64,000 nucleotides of DNA from Dioszegia crocea (GCA_001600615.1 BCKK01000001.1:2857826-2921825), one strand, 5' to 3'; shown: positions 11,676 through 23,471, counted from the first letter of the stretch. Program-made: numbers and translations. Notes: generated from the letters alone by a model not told the origin.

Positions 11676-12430
11676 CTACGTCAGACCACACTTTCTGAAG
11701 GGTGAAAACAGCCAATCGACGCCGCTCCTGATCATACCGCTTCCAGAGACCTGGTCGCTGTGGCTGTCCGACTTTTCCTCGCGCTCTGCACGGTACCCTG
11801 GTGTGGTTGACATGTAGTCCGTCGCTGCGACGTATCCCTGGTCGGTCGGGGAGCGATCGGCAGTGATAGACGATCGGGATGATTTTTGCCCATCGTCGGT
11901 TTCTTCGCATCTGCGACCATCAGCCGTGCACCCTAGCTACCTCAGCAGGATCACACGCTCGACCAGTCGACACGTCGGCATGCGCGCGCAAGGGATGAGT
12001 CGGTATCGCGAATGACATCGCATTCAGCAGACTTACTTCCGCGAGTGGTAGTCAAGGAGAGAACACTTGCCGGACAGGTATAGTTCGAGGAGTTTTAGGT
12101 CCGAATCGACCGACTGTTCTACAGTGGTAGTCTCACAGGGGCTTGAAGGCCGGGAAGTCTCAGTCTCTTCATCACCCAGATAGGCTGGCAACGGTCAGCG
12201 CTGCGAACTTAAATGCAAAGAGTGATGCTGTGTCTGAAAAATCGACCGTCTAGAATTCCCACTCACTTGTTGAAGAAGCGGCACTCGGATACCGCCTTGA
12301 CGAACCCGGATGCCAGCCTGATGTATCAGCATCGCCGTCTTGGCTCCAGCGGGCCTAGAAACTGAACGTAACCCAATAGAAAGCAGACGCTTTACTCACT
12401 GAAATTGGGCACGGGTACATGCTGCGGCAT
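11676..12430 (-). CDS. Small orphan protein, unknown function
   Basis: I do not recognise this family. Four exons (12430..12400, 12317..12267, 12184..12037, 11910..11676) join in phase through introns with good donors and CTGAT/CTGAC branch sites to give 154 residues. The protein is polar and Ser/Thr/Glu-rich (for example EETETSRPSSP), with one amphipathic stretch (LKLLELYLSGKCSLLDY) and an aromatic C-terminus (GVDWLFSPFRKCGLT). There is no signal peptide or membrane helix. The support is the consistent splice phase only; an alternative is a non-coding transcript. Confidence 0.5.
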
Positions 12431-12850
12431 GTTGTGGGATGATGTGTGAGTAGGATATGTTGTGATATGAGATGTTGTGAGCTGCTGTCAGAGTTATGTG
12501 TATGATTGCAAGAGACAGTGGCAGCGTGTCCGGACCCACATGCCCAGCGGGCTGGAGGAGACTTTCACGGGGTGTATTCCTGAAAGGAGTCGACAGAACA
12601 GTCTTGCCCTAAAATGTTCTAGAGTCAGTCTATCCGTTCATCAGAGCGTCCGCGCCGGGCCTCACACACAGGAGCGGAGTTACGGACAAGCTGTCAGTGT
12701 CTACGAAGGTCTCCCCCGCCACCTGGTAATTGTTCGCTGTATCAGCGTTAGTAGAGCTTGGCAAACGGTCTTCAGCCGATGAAGGCATGAGAATATACTT
12801 TGACGGGAGATCTGATAGCTACCTTTCCTACAAGCCCCACACCGTCTGCC
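12431..12850. other. Intergenic region before DBP7 3' end
   Basis: About 420 bp with only short frames. It should contain the promoter of the orphan gene and the DBP7 3' UTR. Nothing else was recognised. Confidence 0.45.
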
Positions 12851-15765
12851 TTAGTTCTTCCCAGCCAGCATCCTTTGCAGCTCTCCAGCACCCACAACCT
12901 GGAATTCGCCACCTCCGGTCGCACCACCAATAGGTTTCCGTCTCCCGCCAGCCTCGCCGAACTGACCCATCTTCCCACCACTCCTAACTTCCCTCCCTTG
13001 CTTCCTGACAGCCTCGTACATTCTCCTCTCCGTCTCGTTTCTAGCCGTTGTCTCCTTCCCACCCCTCTTGCCTTCATCCGCCTCATCATCACTGTCATCC
13101 GCACCGAGCCTCTTCCTCTTCTTGTTGGCGGGTACATGCACATTGCTAGGTGCAGCTTTGACGACTCGGGCCGAGGCAGTAGTGGCCGCCATGGAAGATG
13201 GAGCTTCTCGCAGCGCAAAGGCCTTAGCAAGGTGTCCGAGGTGAAGTGATTTGGGGTGGAAGTATTTCTTCTCTTCGAGGGGATGGGTGGAGTAGGCGCG
13301 GACATAGGACGCAAATGCTCGCCGAGCCTGAGCGGCATTCTGGAAATCAGCACTACACTAGCCGCGGACACGAGAGTGCAAGACATACCTTGTCGTCACT
13401 TAGGACCCATCGTTCCAGACCGCCCTGAACTTCCGTCGCTCTTCGCTCGAAATCGTACCCCTTGCCCCCAAACCCTTTCCTCAGCACCTCATCGACTGCA
13501 GCAGGTACAAGCCCGACTTCTTTGCCCTCCGCCGAGCCCATCTTCCCTCGGACCCACTCAACCCAGTCCACCTCACTAGGCCCGACGAACGACCAGGCCT
13601 CACCTCCTTTTCCTGCACGGGCCGTACGTCCAACTCGATGCACATATTCGTTGGCACCGCCTTCTGTCGGCAGATCATATTGAACGACAGCGCGGACGAG
13701 GGGTAGATCCAGACCTCGAGAAGCGACAGATGTACAGATAAGGACGGATGGAGTAGGGGACGGAGCGGCAAAGGCGGCTAGGGACGCAAGTCGGGTACGA
13801 AGGGGAAGGGAACCATGTAGCCGATGAAGAGTTGTAGAGGGGAAGAGTTCCGAACTGAGAGTGATTGGCTCCTCGGCTGCAGCAGCCTTGGCTTTCGACT
13901 TGGCAGCTTTAGTCTTCGGTTTGACATCCTCGGCACCCTCTTCATCCGAGCTGTCGTCTGCGCTTTCTGCCTCATCCTCTCCAACTTCCTCCGCCTCCGC
14001 CTCCTGACTCATCTTCATCCCGCCAAGTAGCTTCCAGTGGAAGTCTACTGCATCGGTAGAACTCATAAAGACAATGGCCTTATTCCCCACATTGGTATCC
14101 TTCTTCGCCACCAAAGATCGGACGAGGGCGATAAGACTGACCAGACGGAGTTTTGTAGGCACGACGATGTATTTCTGCGATAGCTGAGAAGGGGGGGTGA
14201 ATTTGTCGGATGTGGTAGGAAGGACGATAGCGTTGGCGGACTCAAGAGCAGCCTTGACGGCTGGATCCTCCTTCTCCCTCTTCGCCACTGCCTCTTCCAG
14301 CGTCGACATCTCAGGCTGAGCCCGGAAGACGATAGGATTCTGCAAGGCCGCTCCGGCCAATTTCTCAACCTTGGCATCCACCGTAGCCGAACAAAGCACA
14401 TTCTGCCTTCCTCGGCTCCAGTATCCCCACCTCATCCGCCCGACCTCTGCTTCGCCCTCTCCGCCAATCTCCGCGCGGCGCCTGCCATCCAAGGCTTTAA
14501 TGATGCCCTGAATGGTTTCCTCGAATCCTAGATCCATCAATCTATCCGCCTCATCCAATACCAAGAACATGGTCTTGGCAAATTTGAATGCGGTGGTGTT
14601 CTGAAGATGATCCAACAGCCTACCCGGGGTCGCGACCAGTATAGGCACCCCTTTTCTTAATTTCGCCTTCTCGTGCGCCTTCGTGGATCCACCGGTGAGC
14701 AGACCAGAGACTAGCCATCTAGTCATGGGCGCACTGTCCTCATCGTCGCTTTGCAGGGACAGGGATAGGAGTTGTTCGAGCACCTTAGAGATCTGCTGGG
14801 CCAGTTCTCGAGTCGGAGCAAGGATGATGGCGAGCGTTCCGATGGACCGGTCGATATAGGATAAACGTGATAGAGGAAGGAGGGTCTGGATGATGGGCAG
14901 AAGGTAGGTGAGGGTCTTACCGGAACCGGTCTGGGATTGGATGAAGACATCGCGAGGAGAGGGCTGAGTGGAAGTGATTGGCTTGACATCGTACTCCTCA
15001 TCGTCATCGTCTACCGGTGCAGATGCGAGGTTGATGTCAAGTGGGGCTGATAAGAGGTAGGGTAGGGAGGACTGCTGGACACCTGTCGGTGCCTGTACAG
15101 ACATCTTCCCCTTTAGATGCCTGATAAGCAGCTTATCAAGTCCTAGGCCCTCGAAGGTGCCTGTATCGCCTAGGGGGGCATTCGATGGGGCTGCAACCTT
15201 GATAGGTGCAGGTGCAGGTAGAGGGACTGGGACAGGGGCGACAGTCGGGTTGTAGGTGAAGAGGGACGAGATGATCTGGGGAGCGGCGGCTTTGCCCTTG
15301 GCTGGAGCGGCCGATGTCTGAGTAGGAAGTGATTGGCGAGGACGAGACGGTCCGGCCTGGTTGTCCGTCTCATCTCGCGGCTCAGCACGGCGACCGGGCT
15401 GAGGTACCGTCTGCTGATGTTGCGCAGGCGGCCGGGCCTGTGTCGAAGCGGAATTTGCAGAGTGTCCGCAGAGAGGTCTGGCAGGCCTTGACTGCTGAGC
15501 TGGAGCTGCGGAGCGCTGGGGAGCAGCAGGCTGAGCAGTATATGTAGTAGCGCTGGATTGTGCCGAGTCGCCTTGCGGCCTGGATGTCTTATTGATCTCT
15601 CGTCTGACCTTCGCCCTGGACAAGTCAGCTTCACTCCGGTGAGATGAGCTGAATGCCTTACCTGTCGGTCCATCGCCCACCCTTCGGTATAGCCTGCTTC
15701 GATTTGCTACCTGATCCCCTCCCTCCAGCCGGAGCTGCAAAGTTGATCTCTATTCCGTCATCCAT
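12851..15765 (-). CDS. DBP7: DEAD-box ATP-dependent RNA helicase DBP7 (DDX31)
   Basis: Three exons (15765..15662, 15615..13389, 13339..12851) give 939 residues. The N-terminus [12 protein letters not shown]...KGGRWTDR is characteristic of Dbp7. After a disordered Gln/Ala/Pro-rich region come the helicase motifs: QSQTGSGKT (I), APTRELA (Ia), TPGRLLDHL (Ib), [13 protein letters not shown] (II), SAT (III), [14 protein letters not shown] (V) and [12 protein letters not shown] (VI). Exon 3 carries [14 protein letters not shown] and [17 protein letters not shown], the Dbp7 C-terminal extension. Dbp7 acts in early 60S ribosome assembly in the nucleolus. An acidic, Lys-rich insert lies between motifs IV and V. 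Confidence 0.93.
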
Positions 15766-15960
15766 TATGTGATGTCAGTGAGTAGTGATCAAGGCAAGAG
15801 CCAGGGCAATATTGGCAGGCTGGTCAAAAATATTCACAAGGCTGGATTACATAATCAGGGGTCCCGAACCATAAGCCTTCTCGTAACGCTTAGACTTCCC
15901 CTCTAGTGGATGCCTCGCGATACCTTGCCTCTGTCACTGCCCTCATCACATCATACAGCC

Positions 15961-16898
15961 ATGCCAGCCGTCAGGTCGACGAGAAGTACAAACCGCGCTT
16001 CGGCGGGACCCTCGTCGGACCCTTCCAGGCCGCAAGTGCGGGACGAAGAGCCAACCCCGGACACAGTCTACGCTACGGGCGACTTCGCCATCGTTGCCGG
16101 ATCTGCAGGCAAGCAGACTCTTTTCCGTTTACCGAGCTACTACATGCTAGCCGCAAGGTAAGTATTGTAGTCTTACATTAATACAGCGCTGACGCTTTAT
16201 AGTGCGGTCATAAGGGATACCTTCGAGATCGGAACGGCGGGAGGTGAATTTAAACTTGACCTTTCCGACGACGGCAATGCTGTCAGGCTTTGGCTGGACG
16301 TCATCACTGGCAATAACTTCGACTGTGCCAGTATCGACGCGGCCGACAAAATGGCAGAAGCGTTAGCTCTTTGTGAGCAGTTTGACTGCGTCTCTGCCGC
16401 GAATACTATCTTGGCGGGTCTGGAGGTCGCCGTCGAGCATACGGGTTCCGCTCGCGTTATCTTGATCACATCAGCAAAGTTTGGCGGCATACGTCCCTTT
16501 GCCAAATGTCTTGGAGCGTGTGGTCACAAGAATCGGAAGCATAATGTCACCCGTACGACGTGCCTCGACCTACAGGGCATTGTTGCGCCGGACTCACCCA
16601 TCCGAGATCCTGCCAACTGGTCGTTGAAGAATTTCTGCCTGCTACCACCGGCTTACGCTTGGGCATTAGTCCGCTCCTTCAGTGTCACCAACAACCTGCC
16701 TGATCAAGTCGATAAGCTTGAGTCGCTGCTAGCGGCTATTGAAGGTGAGCCGACAATCTGCTGAGACTTTTCGGCCTGAGGTAGGGCCAGCTCGTGGATG
16801 CAGGCGTCAACCGGAAATGTCATGTCCAAACTGACATAAATACAGAGAAAGGCAAGGCACAGCCACTCGACAAATCAGCGGGAGATGCCAGTGCGTAG
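15961..16898 (+). CDS. BTB/POZ-like domain protein, paralogue 1
   Basis: Three exons (15961..16157, 16203..16744, 16846..16898) give 263 residues. An earlier in-frame ATG at 15910 would add 17 residues but has a poor context. A BTB-like fold is suggested by DTVYATGDFAIV...LFRLPSYYMLAARSAVIRDTF, followed by a helical C-terminal half. An intron splits the Ser before AVIRD at the same place and phase as in the two paralogues downstream. The C-terminus is short and basic-polar. Such BTB-only proteins are expanded in basidiomycetes and are thought to be adaptor or oligomerisation modules; no partner can be named. This copy is the most divergent of the three. Confidence 0.7.
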
Positions 16899-17460
16899 GG
16901 CGAGCAGTCGGAGGCTTGACCATTTCGTCGTTCTTAATTGGCTCGATTGGAGGTGAGTCAGCGACTGTTCACTTGTAATTTGGGAAGAGCTTACCCAAGC
17001 CAGATAGAACGATTAAGCCAAGTGTTCGCTGGGCTGAGCGAGAGTACGAGAGTTCAGGCGTGAGCAGGTGCGGTACACGCCATGTGCACTAGACGGAGAC
17101 GGGCGGTGCGATATCCGCCATGTGTATCAATGGCGATGGGGGGAGGTGCGGCACATCGCGAAGTCCCATACCCTATGAGCCTGAAGATGAATATACAGCG
17201 AATATACGTGGGCTTACCATCCTAGGGCAACATATGCCTCGCTGACAATCACTCCCATCCATGATTCCAGAAGCCGTTCACTGGATCCGCGGCGGATACC
17301 TTTGTCGCCGCATATCCTTTCATATCTGACCCTGTCGTGTGTCCTAGCTCGCCCGAGTATGCTGCGTACACGAACATACATTCGTCGACTTGTCAGTCAA
17401 CCTTGTGACACTAACTTCAGACAAGCTACGACTTGCCCGACCTCTGTCAAAACAAGCATC
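16899..17460. other. Intergenic region with short degenerate repeats
   Basis: About 560 bp without a gene. Around 17067-17160 a GGTGCG-containing unit followed by CGCCATGTG or a variant recurs about three times. The rest is unremarkable flank upstream of the alginate-lyase-like gene. Confidence 0.45.
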
Positions 17461-18950
17461 ATGACAGAGCTCTTTCTCATACGCGCACACAAGCACCCTC
17501 TCATCATCCTCACTCCTCCTCCCACCGCAGCTCAGCCCTCAGCCCACGGTATCGCTCTTCTCGAATCTCAGTGTCGTGAGCTCATAGCTTCGGGCGAACT
17601 CTTCTCGGTCACCAACATCTCTGACGAGGCCAAGGATCCCGCTCGAAGCAAGAATCACTTCTTCTCTCAATCGCCATACTGGTGGCCACTCGGAGATGGG
17701 ACCTGGGGTGAGCTCCATCCTCTTCTGGATTTTGGACCGAGCTGATCGCGCCCAAGAGCATCGCGACGGACAGCGGAACCTTGGTGCGTAGTACCTCTCA
17801 TCCTGATACGAACTCCTACTGACGATTTCAGCGGCCGATGCCATCAAGTGTCAAGATCAGTTGGAGAGAATGAGCATCATTGTCAACACCCTCGCTTTGG
17901 GGTACAAGTACCTCATCAATCCAGGCCAGGCCAACTTGCAGTTCGCCTGCAAGGTCAGGGCGGAGGAGCTGCTGGAGGCTTTCTTTACGGATGGGCGGAC
18001 TCGGTAAGTAAGCAAGTTGCATGGAAAAAGTCAAAGATACTGATCCGCATTGCAGCATGCTACCCGAAGTCGAGTACTCGCAGTGCATCCCGGGCCGGCT
18101 TCCACTGAAGGGAAACGAGAGCTTTGTGATTGCTGTAAGCCGCCTGCTCTTAAAGATAGAGTTACAAATTGCTTACTTCCAGACTCGATACTTAATCCTC
18201 GTTGCGCAGGCTCTGCTGTTCCTCCCTACTACAAGCTTTGTCCGCAAGCACCACTGGGCGGAATGGTTCGAGGCGCATATCGCTTGGATGAGATCCAGCC
18301 CACAAGGTCAAGAGGCGGCCAAGCTTGACAAGAAGATGAGCAGGTGGTATCATGCTGCTGTGAGTCTGCCTGCTGTCCCATCGCTCGAATGCGGCTTGGA
18401 CCCGAGATGGCTTTGCTGACTGTCCCAGCTGGCATCATATCTCCGCATCTCGCACCCAGACGAATCACGTCTGCACGCCAAGACGATACTCCGGCAGCTC
18501 ATTTCGGACGATCCGGATCCAGCTGAGACCATCTTTGGTCCCGACTCTCGCTACTATCAGAATGCCAGGCCGAGGCACGTCTCCATGTTCTCCCTGGAGC
18601 CTCTATTCATCCTGGCCGCCCTGACAATCCCTAGTTCCCACTTGGACAAGCCCAACCCCCTCACCAGTCAGACTCCCCTCAGCCCTGAGATGACCACTGC
18701 CCCGCTCGTCAGCCCGCCCGGATACGTTCTCGATTGGCTGGAATTATTTGTCGACTGCGTGGAACGAGTCAAACCCGGACCACATGAAGTTCTCGCGGAG
18801 ACGGATGAGCGCCAGACTGCGAAGCTCGCCTTCTTTAGGCGGATCCTGATGCGATGGAGGATGGGAATTGTGGAGCAGGTTGAGCTGGATGGGTCGCCCT
18901 GGGAGAAGGGCTGGAAGGATTGGTCCAAGTTGTCTTGGGAGATGATCTGA
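17461..18950 (+). CDS. Alginate-lyase-fold protein (PF05426-like), possibly inactive
   Basis: Six exons (17461..17707, 17757..17783, 17832..18003, 18056..18134, 18183..18359, 18429..18950) give 407 residues. Family signatures include FFSQSPYWWPLG, RDGQRNL, VNTLALGYKYL, LPEVEYSQCIPG, AEWFEAHIAWMRSSPQG and a late RHVSMFSLEPL, in the order seen in bacterial and fungal (alpha/alpha)n-barrel polysaccharide lyases. From memory the family usually has an Asn-Asn-His catalytic segment before WYxxQ; here the equivalent reads KKMSRWYHAAL, so catalytic residues may be lost. No signal peptide is present, which is unusual for a polysaccharide-degrading enzyme. It sits between BTB paralogues 1 and 2. Other starts upstream (17359) are possible. 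Confidence 0.7.
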
Positions 18951-19251
18951 TCTCGCCCGTGCAGTTTGATTGGGCCGGTATGTGTCAGTGAACGAGTTTT
19001 GAGCTGTATGCATAGTTCTGACCCGTTGAACTTCGTCAATATGCAGAATCGGCCAAGCTCCTATTGTTGAGCCGCCAAGCATGTGGCTCAGATAGAAGGA
19101 TGATGCAGTGTTCATAGCGATGATGCTGCACAGGTATAGACGACCCCCACGACGCGTCGAATTTAGCTTCGCGTCCAATTCACTTCAACATTTGGCTTTC
19201 GACACCGCACTTCCCCTTCACCCTCACGATCCCCCTACAAAGTTCTTCGTC
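18951..19251. promoter_or_regulatory. Spacer upstream of BTB paralogue 2
   Basis: About 300 bp holding the 3' flank of the alginate-lyase-like gene and the promoter of the next BTB gene. No further element was recognised. Confidence 0.4.
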
Positions 19252-20102
19252 ATGGCCAGCAACACCTCCCAACCCTCCTCTTCCTCGTCCAGCCCTCAGG
19301 TGGAGATCAAAGACGATGCCGTCTATAACGATGGGGACATGACAATCTGGTCGAGCGATGATGTCCCGGTACGGTTCCGTTTGCCTAGCTTCTATCTCCT
19401 CGGTGCTAGGTAAGCATCGTTCGGGTCTATCGTGAGCTGTGAAGACTGATACGTCAGCGCTGTCATCAGAGATATGTACTCAGTCGGATCGGCGACTCCC
19501 ATTGAGGTGGAAATGTCCGATCCCGATATCGAGACGGCGAAATCCATTAGACTGTGGTTGGACATGATCACCGGCAAACCCAATCCTGATCCCTTCGAAC
19601 TGGCTGCCGCCCACATAATGCACCTAGCGCGCAAATATGATTGTGCCCAGATCGCTACATCTACCATCGCTGTCGTACACCAGGTGCTCGAGGATTCTAC
19701 CATGGTCTTCCTTTTGATCAAATTCGCCGCCATCTTCGATATACCCGATCTACTGGCGAAATTGCTTCGTTCTCGGGGCTCCGTGACGTTCACCCGAGAG
19801 GCGAAGGATCTACGGCATGTACGTCTGCGTGGGACTGAGGGTCCTTGTTTTGACCCTTCGACATGGGAGTTGGCCATTTGGAAGGCGATGTCTATCGAGT
19901 ATATCTGGGCTTTGACGCGTGCGCGCTACGGCCAAGGCAAGCTGTCAGAGCAAGCGGACTTATTCTCATTTCTGATGAAGAAGATCAAAGGTCAGTTTTC
20001 GCCTCGTAAGTTCTCGCACAACGTCCGAACATTGCTGATAATTTAGAGGCAGATACTCGCAACAATAAGAGGAAAAGAGTGGAGGAGAGCGATGAGGCTT
20101 AG
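19252..20102 (+). CDS. BTB/POZ-like domain protein, paralogue 2
   Basis: Three exons (19252..19409, 19458..19990, 20047..20102) give 248 residues. The BTB-like module runs from VYNDGDMTIWSSDDVPVRFR through LLGARSAVIRDMYSVGSA, then EVEMSDPDIETAKSIRLWLD. It is closest to paralogue 3, sharing MSDPDIE-A-SI-LWL and ARKYDC motifs and an exon 1 of exactly 158 nt. The C-terminus is a short Lys/Arg-Glu tail (NNKRKRVEESDEA) that could be a nuclear localisation signal. Function unknown; presumably protein-protein interaction. Confidence 0.75.
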
Positions 20103-20421
20103 TTCGACGTTCAGATGTAATACAGCGACACCCGTATATCAACGACTCGCCATCTTGCTCGGTTCTGTCCATCTCGGTCTGACGCGCTAGAAGCTTCTGA
20201 TGAGATTTGAAGGATTGCCCGCTTATTTACGCTTTGACCCTTTTCGTGTGTCCGAGCGGTCCTATTCTTCCCTCACGCACACAGTTCCGCTGATGTCACC
20301 ACTCTTTCACAGGTCGAGTCCCTTCATAACACTCCTATACCCTCTCCTTCTTGGCTAATCTAGGGAGACCCCAAATCGAGATTTCCAATCGATGCTCAAT
20401 CCAAACGACTCTCCGCGAAAA
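20103..20421. promoter_or_regulatory. Spacer upstream of BTB paralogue 3
   Basis: About 320 bp between BTB paralogues 2 and 3. No gene or recognised site. An in-frame ATG at 20392 would extend paralogue 3 by ten residues. Confidence 0.4.
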
Positions 20422-21225
20422 ATGCCACCTACGAATCGTAAGAGAATACGATCGTCATCATCGGAGCTACCAACAATCTCAAACGACGAGACCCACACCG
20501 AGGGCGACTGTACCATCATCTCCAGCGGTGTCCACGAGATCCGCTTTCGGGTTCAGAGCAAGGCTCTCCTCGATGCTAGGCAAATTCAGCGCTCTCTATA
20601 ATTTAGGAGAAGGGGAATCTAAAGCTGAATCCGTAGCTCCGTTTTCAAAGATATGTACGCAGTCTGTTCCGGTCCCCTCCTCATCCAGATGTCCGATCCC
20701 GATATCGAGGGCGCAGAGTCTATCAAATTATGGCTCAACTCAATCAACGGAAATCCCCCCCCTCTGGACTCGACTATCTTTCACAAGGCGTCGCAGATTC
20801 TGCGCTTGGCCAGGAAGTACGACTGCGGCTCGCTCTGTCTCTCGACCATCAACTTCCTCCAAAGAGCTCAGGCAGTGCACTGTACAGCCATCAACGTACG
20901 AGATATCATAATCCTCGCGGCATCTTTCGACCAGACAGAGATGGTCGCTGATGCGATTCGGAGAGGAGAGAGTTTCTCGACGATGTTCAGGGCGTATGGC
21001 CAGGAAGTAGACCCCTCAGCATGGTCTTTCGAAGATTGGCAGCGCTTGCCTGGAGAATACGCTTGGGCTATCAGTCGGGCTTGTAAGCGAGTTCGGACGA
21101 GGAACAACCAGGCGGAGAGATTCTTATTCGAAATGCAGATTCTCAATGGTGCGACCTGCTCTACCCGTGTATAGGCTGTAGCTAACCAAATAGGCGCCAA
21201 ACGACGGAAACATAATTCCAAGTAG
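20422..21225 (+). CDS. BTB/POZ-like domain protein, paralogue 3, with a GC-AG intron
   Basis: Three exons (20422..20579, 20637..21148, 21194..21225) give 233 residues. With this start exon 1 is 158 nt, identical to paralogue 2. The domain begins THTEGDCTIISSGVHEIRFR and continues LLDAR/SSVFKDMYAV, then LIQMSDPDIEGAESIKLWLN and ARKYDC. The homologous first intron has donor AG/GCAAAT instead of AG/GTAAG; no GT donor in phase lies nearby, so a non-canonical GC-AG intron or a mutated splice site is implied. If the site does not splice, the frame stops shortly after and the copy would be a pseudogene. The basic C-terminus is GAKRRKHNSK. Confidence 0.65.
20580..20636 (+). other. Probable GC-AG intron
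   Basis: A 57-nt intron at the position where both BTB paralogues have GT-AG introns in the same phase. It starts GCAAAT, has a branch-like GCTGAATC and ends CGTAG. Confidence 0.6.
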
Positions 21226-21306
21226 TCTGCCTCAGTCTTACGAATGAACATCAGACCCGCGAGACCTTTATACACAACACCCGGCAATGCATCTTCTATG
21301 TGTCGT

Positions 21307-23232
21307 TCATTCCTCTTCCTCATCTTCGCTATCGTCCGCCACTCCAACAACTCCTCCGCTCCCCTTGATCTCCCCAAGTTCTCTACCCAGCTTCTTGAGT
21401 CGTCCGCCGAAAGCAGACCTAGCACCAGGATTCGACGCAACATCCCAAATCTGCAGAGTCGCCTTTGATCCTGCAGCGGCCAATGTCAATGGTGATTCGG
21501 CATCAGGTGACCAGCGAGCCGTGAAGACTTTGCCCTGTTACATCAGCTGATGCTCTCGCTGATTCAAAATGAATGACTCACCACACCCAGATCCCTACTT
21601 GTTGCCAGACTGATCTCCCTCTTTCTGCCTTTAACCCCCTCGCTCTCGTCATCCGAGACATTCCACACTTTGACAAGCTTGTCCATCCCTCCCGTGGCGA
21701 TACATCCTCGGATATGCGGGTTGATATCCAGTGCGCCAGCGGCACCGTCGTGCGCTGACAAGGTGTACTTTGGCTGGGCAACGCTGAGTTTGCCTGATGT
21801 AGATTGGGTAAGGGAGGAGGGGAGGACACGAGAATCGTACGCTAATATCAGACCGTTCTCGAGTGAGACCTGAGTGTCAGCTATGTTCTCTGAGTAAAGC
21901 AAAAGACGTACGAAGAATGAGTGTGCCTCCCAGGGGTCCCATCTAACGCACTCCACATCTGAACCCATCTTCAGCCCGATGGCATCATCCACCGCTCTCG
22001 AGTCCCAAACTTTGACTGTCCTGTCCCATCCTGCACTCAACACAGCCCGTTCTAGACCCGCAGCAGCAGCCTGTGCCCCCTTGTTCCACTCCACCGCTTG
22101 GATCTTCTCGCCCCCATGTATCTTATCCCAACTTCTCAGTGCCGCCATTGGTGATTCGCGCGTCATGTCCCATAGCTTGATGGTGGCGTCGGCTGAACCA
22201 GAGAGGAGGAGATTTCGGTGATAGGGGGACCAAGAGAGAGTGAGGACAGGTTGGACGTGATGATCCGCATTGGCGGCAGGTTGCACCATCTGCTTCTTCT
22301 TCTTTTTACCAGTGCCCTTGGGTTTGGCTTCTGGCTTTTCGAGATGTGGGGAAGGGCCGAGAATGGCGTGAGGATAAAGACCGTCAACCATGTCCGCATC
22401 CCAGATTTCGATGGACGGGTCAAAGCTTCCGACAGCGATATAAGAGCCAGAGGCGGTGTTGGAGGATGAGCCTGATCCGGGGAAGTCGAGCCATTCGACA
22501 CAGAGAGGGAAGGCGGGCAGCATGAGATCGTGGTGGACATAGAGGTTCTCGTCGGGTTCGTTATAGATGTGGAAGTCGAGGGAGGAGAGGTCAGAGGTGG
22601 TTTGGGCGGAGATGATCATGTTGTCGGAGGATAGCAAGGCGAGCTCTTCACCCTCGAGCTCGTCGTCATTCTCCTTGAAGGTGATATATGGGTCCTCGTC
22701 GTTGTCTCGGTAGTACGTCAATCCCTTGACATTGGCAAATGCGCCCATTGCTGTAGAGTTTAGCTGGGGCTTCGAAGTGTGGACGAGCAACTCACCGACG
22801 CCTCCTGACTCTTCTTCATCGTATTCGTCCATGTTGAACGCCGACAGGTCATTCGGATCTGACGAAGCCTTAGGTTTAGGCTTATTTGTCTCCTCGTCGA
22901 CATCCATCGAATCCACACCCTCCGTCATCTCATCCATATCCCCATCCGCCTTCTCCTCATCGTCATCGTCAGACTCCTCTTCGTCGTCCTCATCAACACT
23001 AATGTATCAGCTCCAGCATAGACAGCACTAGCCATGCATGGACGTACTCTTCCCATCCCCCGTCCTCACCCTCAGCAGCAGCCATCTCTTCCTTCAACTT
23101 CTCCAATGCTCCCGGCCCGCCCAACTTGCCCACCCGCTCCAACTCTGCTTCATCCAGAGTGTACTTTTTTGGCTGTAACGCTGCCTTCCCTCTCGGGACC
23201 CATATAAGGGATGATATCAGTGTGCCAGACAT
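21307..23232 (-). CDS. PWP1: WD40 ribosome-biogenesis protein PWP1
   Basis: Five exons (23232..23048, 22998..22796, 22750..21912, 21869..21582, 21534..21307) give 580 residues. The start MSGTLISSLIWVPRGKA and the acidic stretch after it are typical of Pwp1. These precede KGLTYYRDNDEDPYITFKEN and WD repeats such as VLTLSWSPYHRNLLLSGSAD, SADATIKLWDM and GWDRTVKVWD. The last exon gives GKVFTARWSPDAES and an acidic tail. Pwp1 functions in 5.8S/25S rRNA processing in the nucleolus. Two introns (45 and 42 nt) are multiples of three without stop codons; they were removed because each has donor, branch and acceptor, and because SFF/VSLENGLILAYD restores the WD repeat. Confidence 0.9.
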
Positions 23233-23471
23233 GGTGGCCTGATCAACAAGGTAGATGAGATAGATACCCTTGACTTGAAGCAGATTTGCACCCCCCGCTG
23301 CGCGAAAAAATCTGGGATTGGTCACGTGGTGTGATCTGAAACGCGGAGATGTCCGAGATCCCCGCTCCAAGATGCCGGCAGAGCTGTTTTGGCTGGGCAG
23401 AGCTGATTTAGTGGGTGATGTATGAGTCTATACAATGACCACCATGATTATAAGAATATAGCACTGATAAG

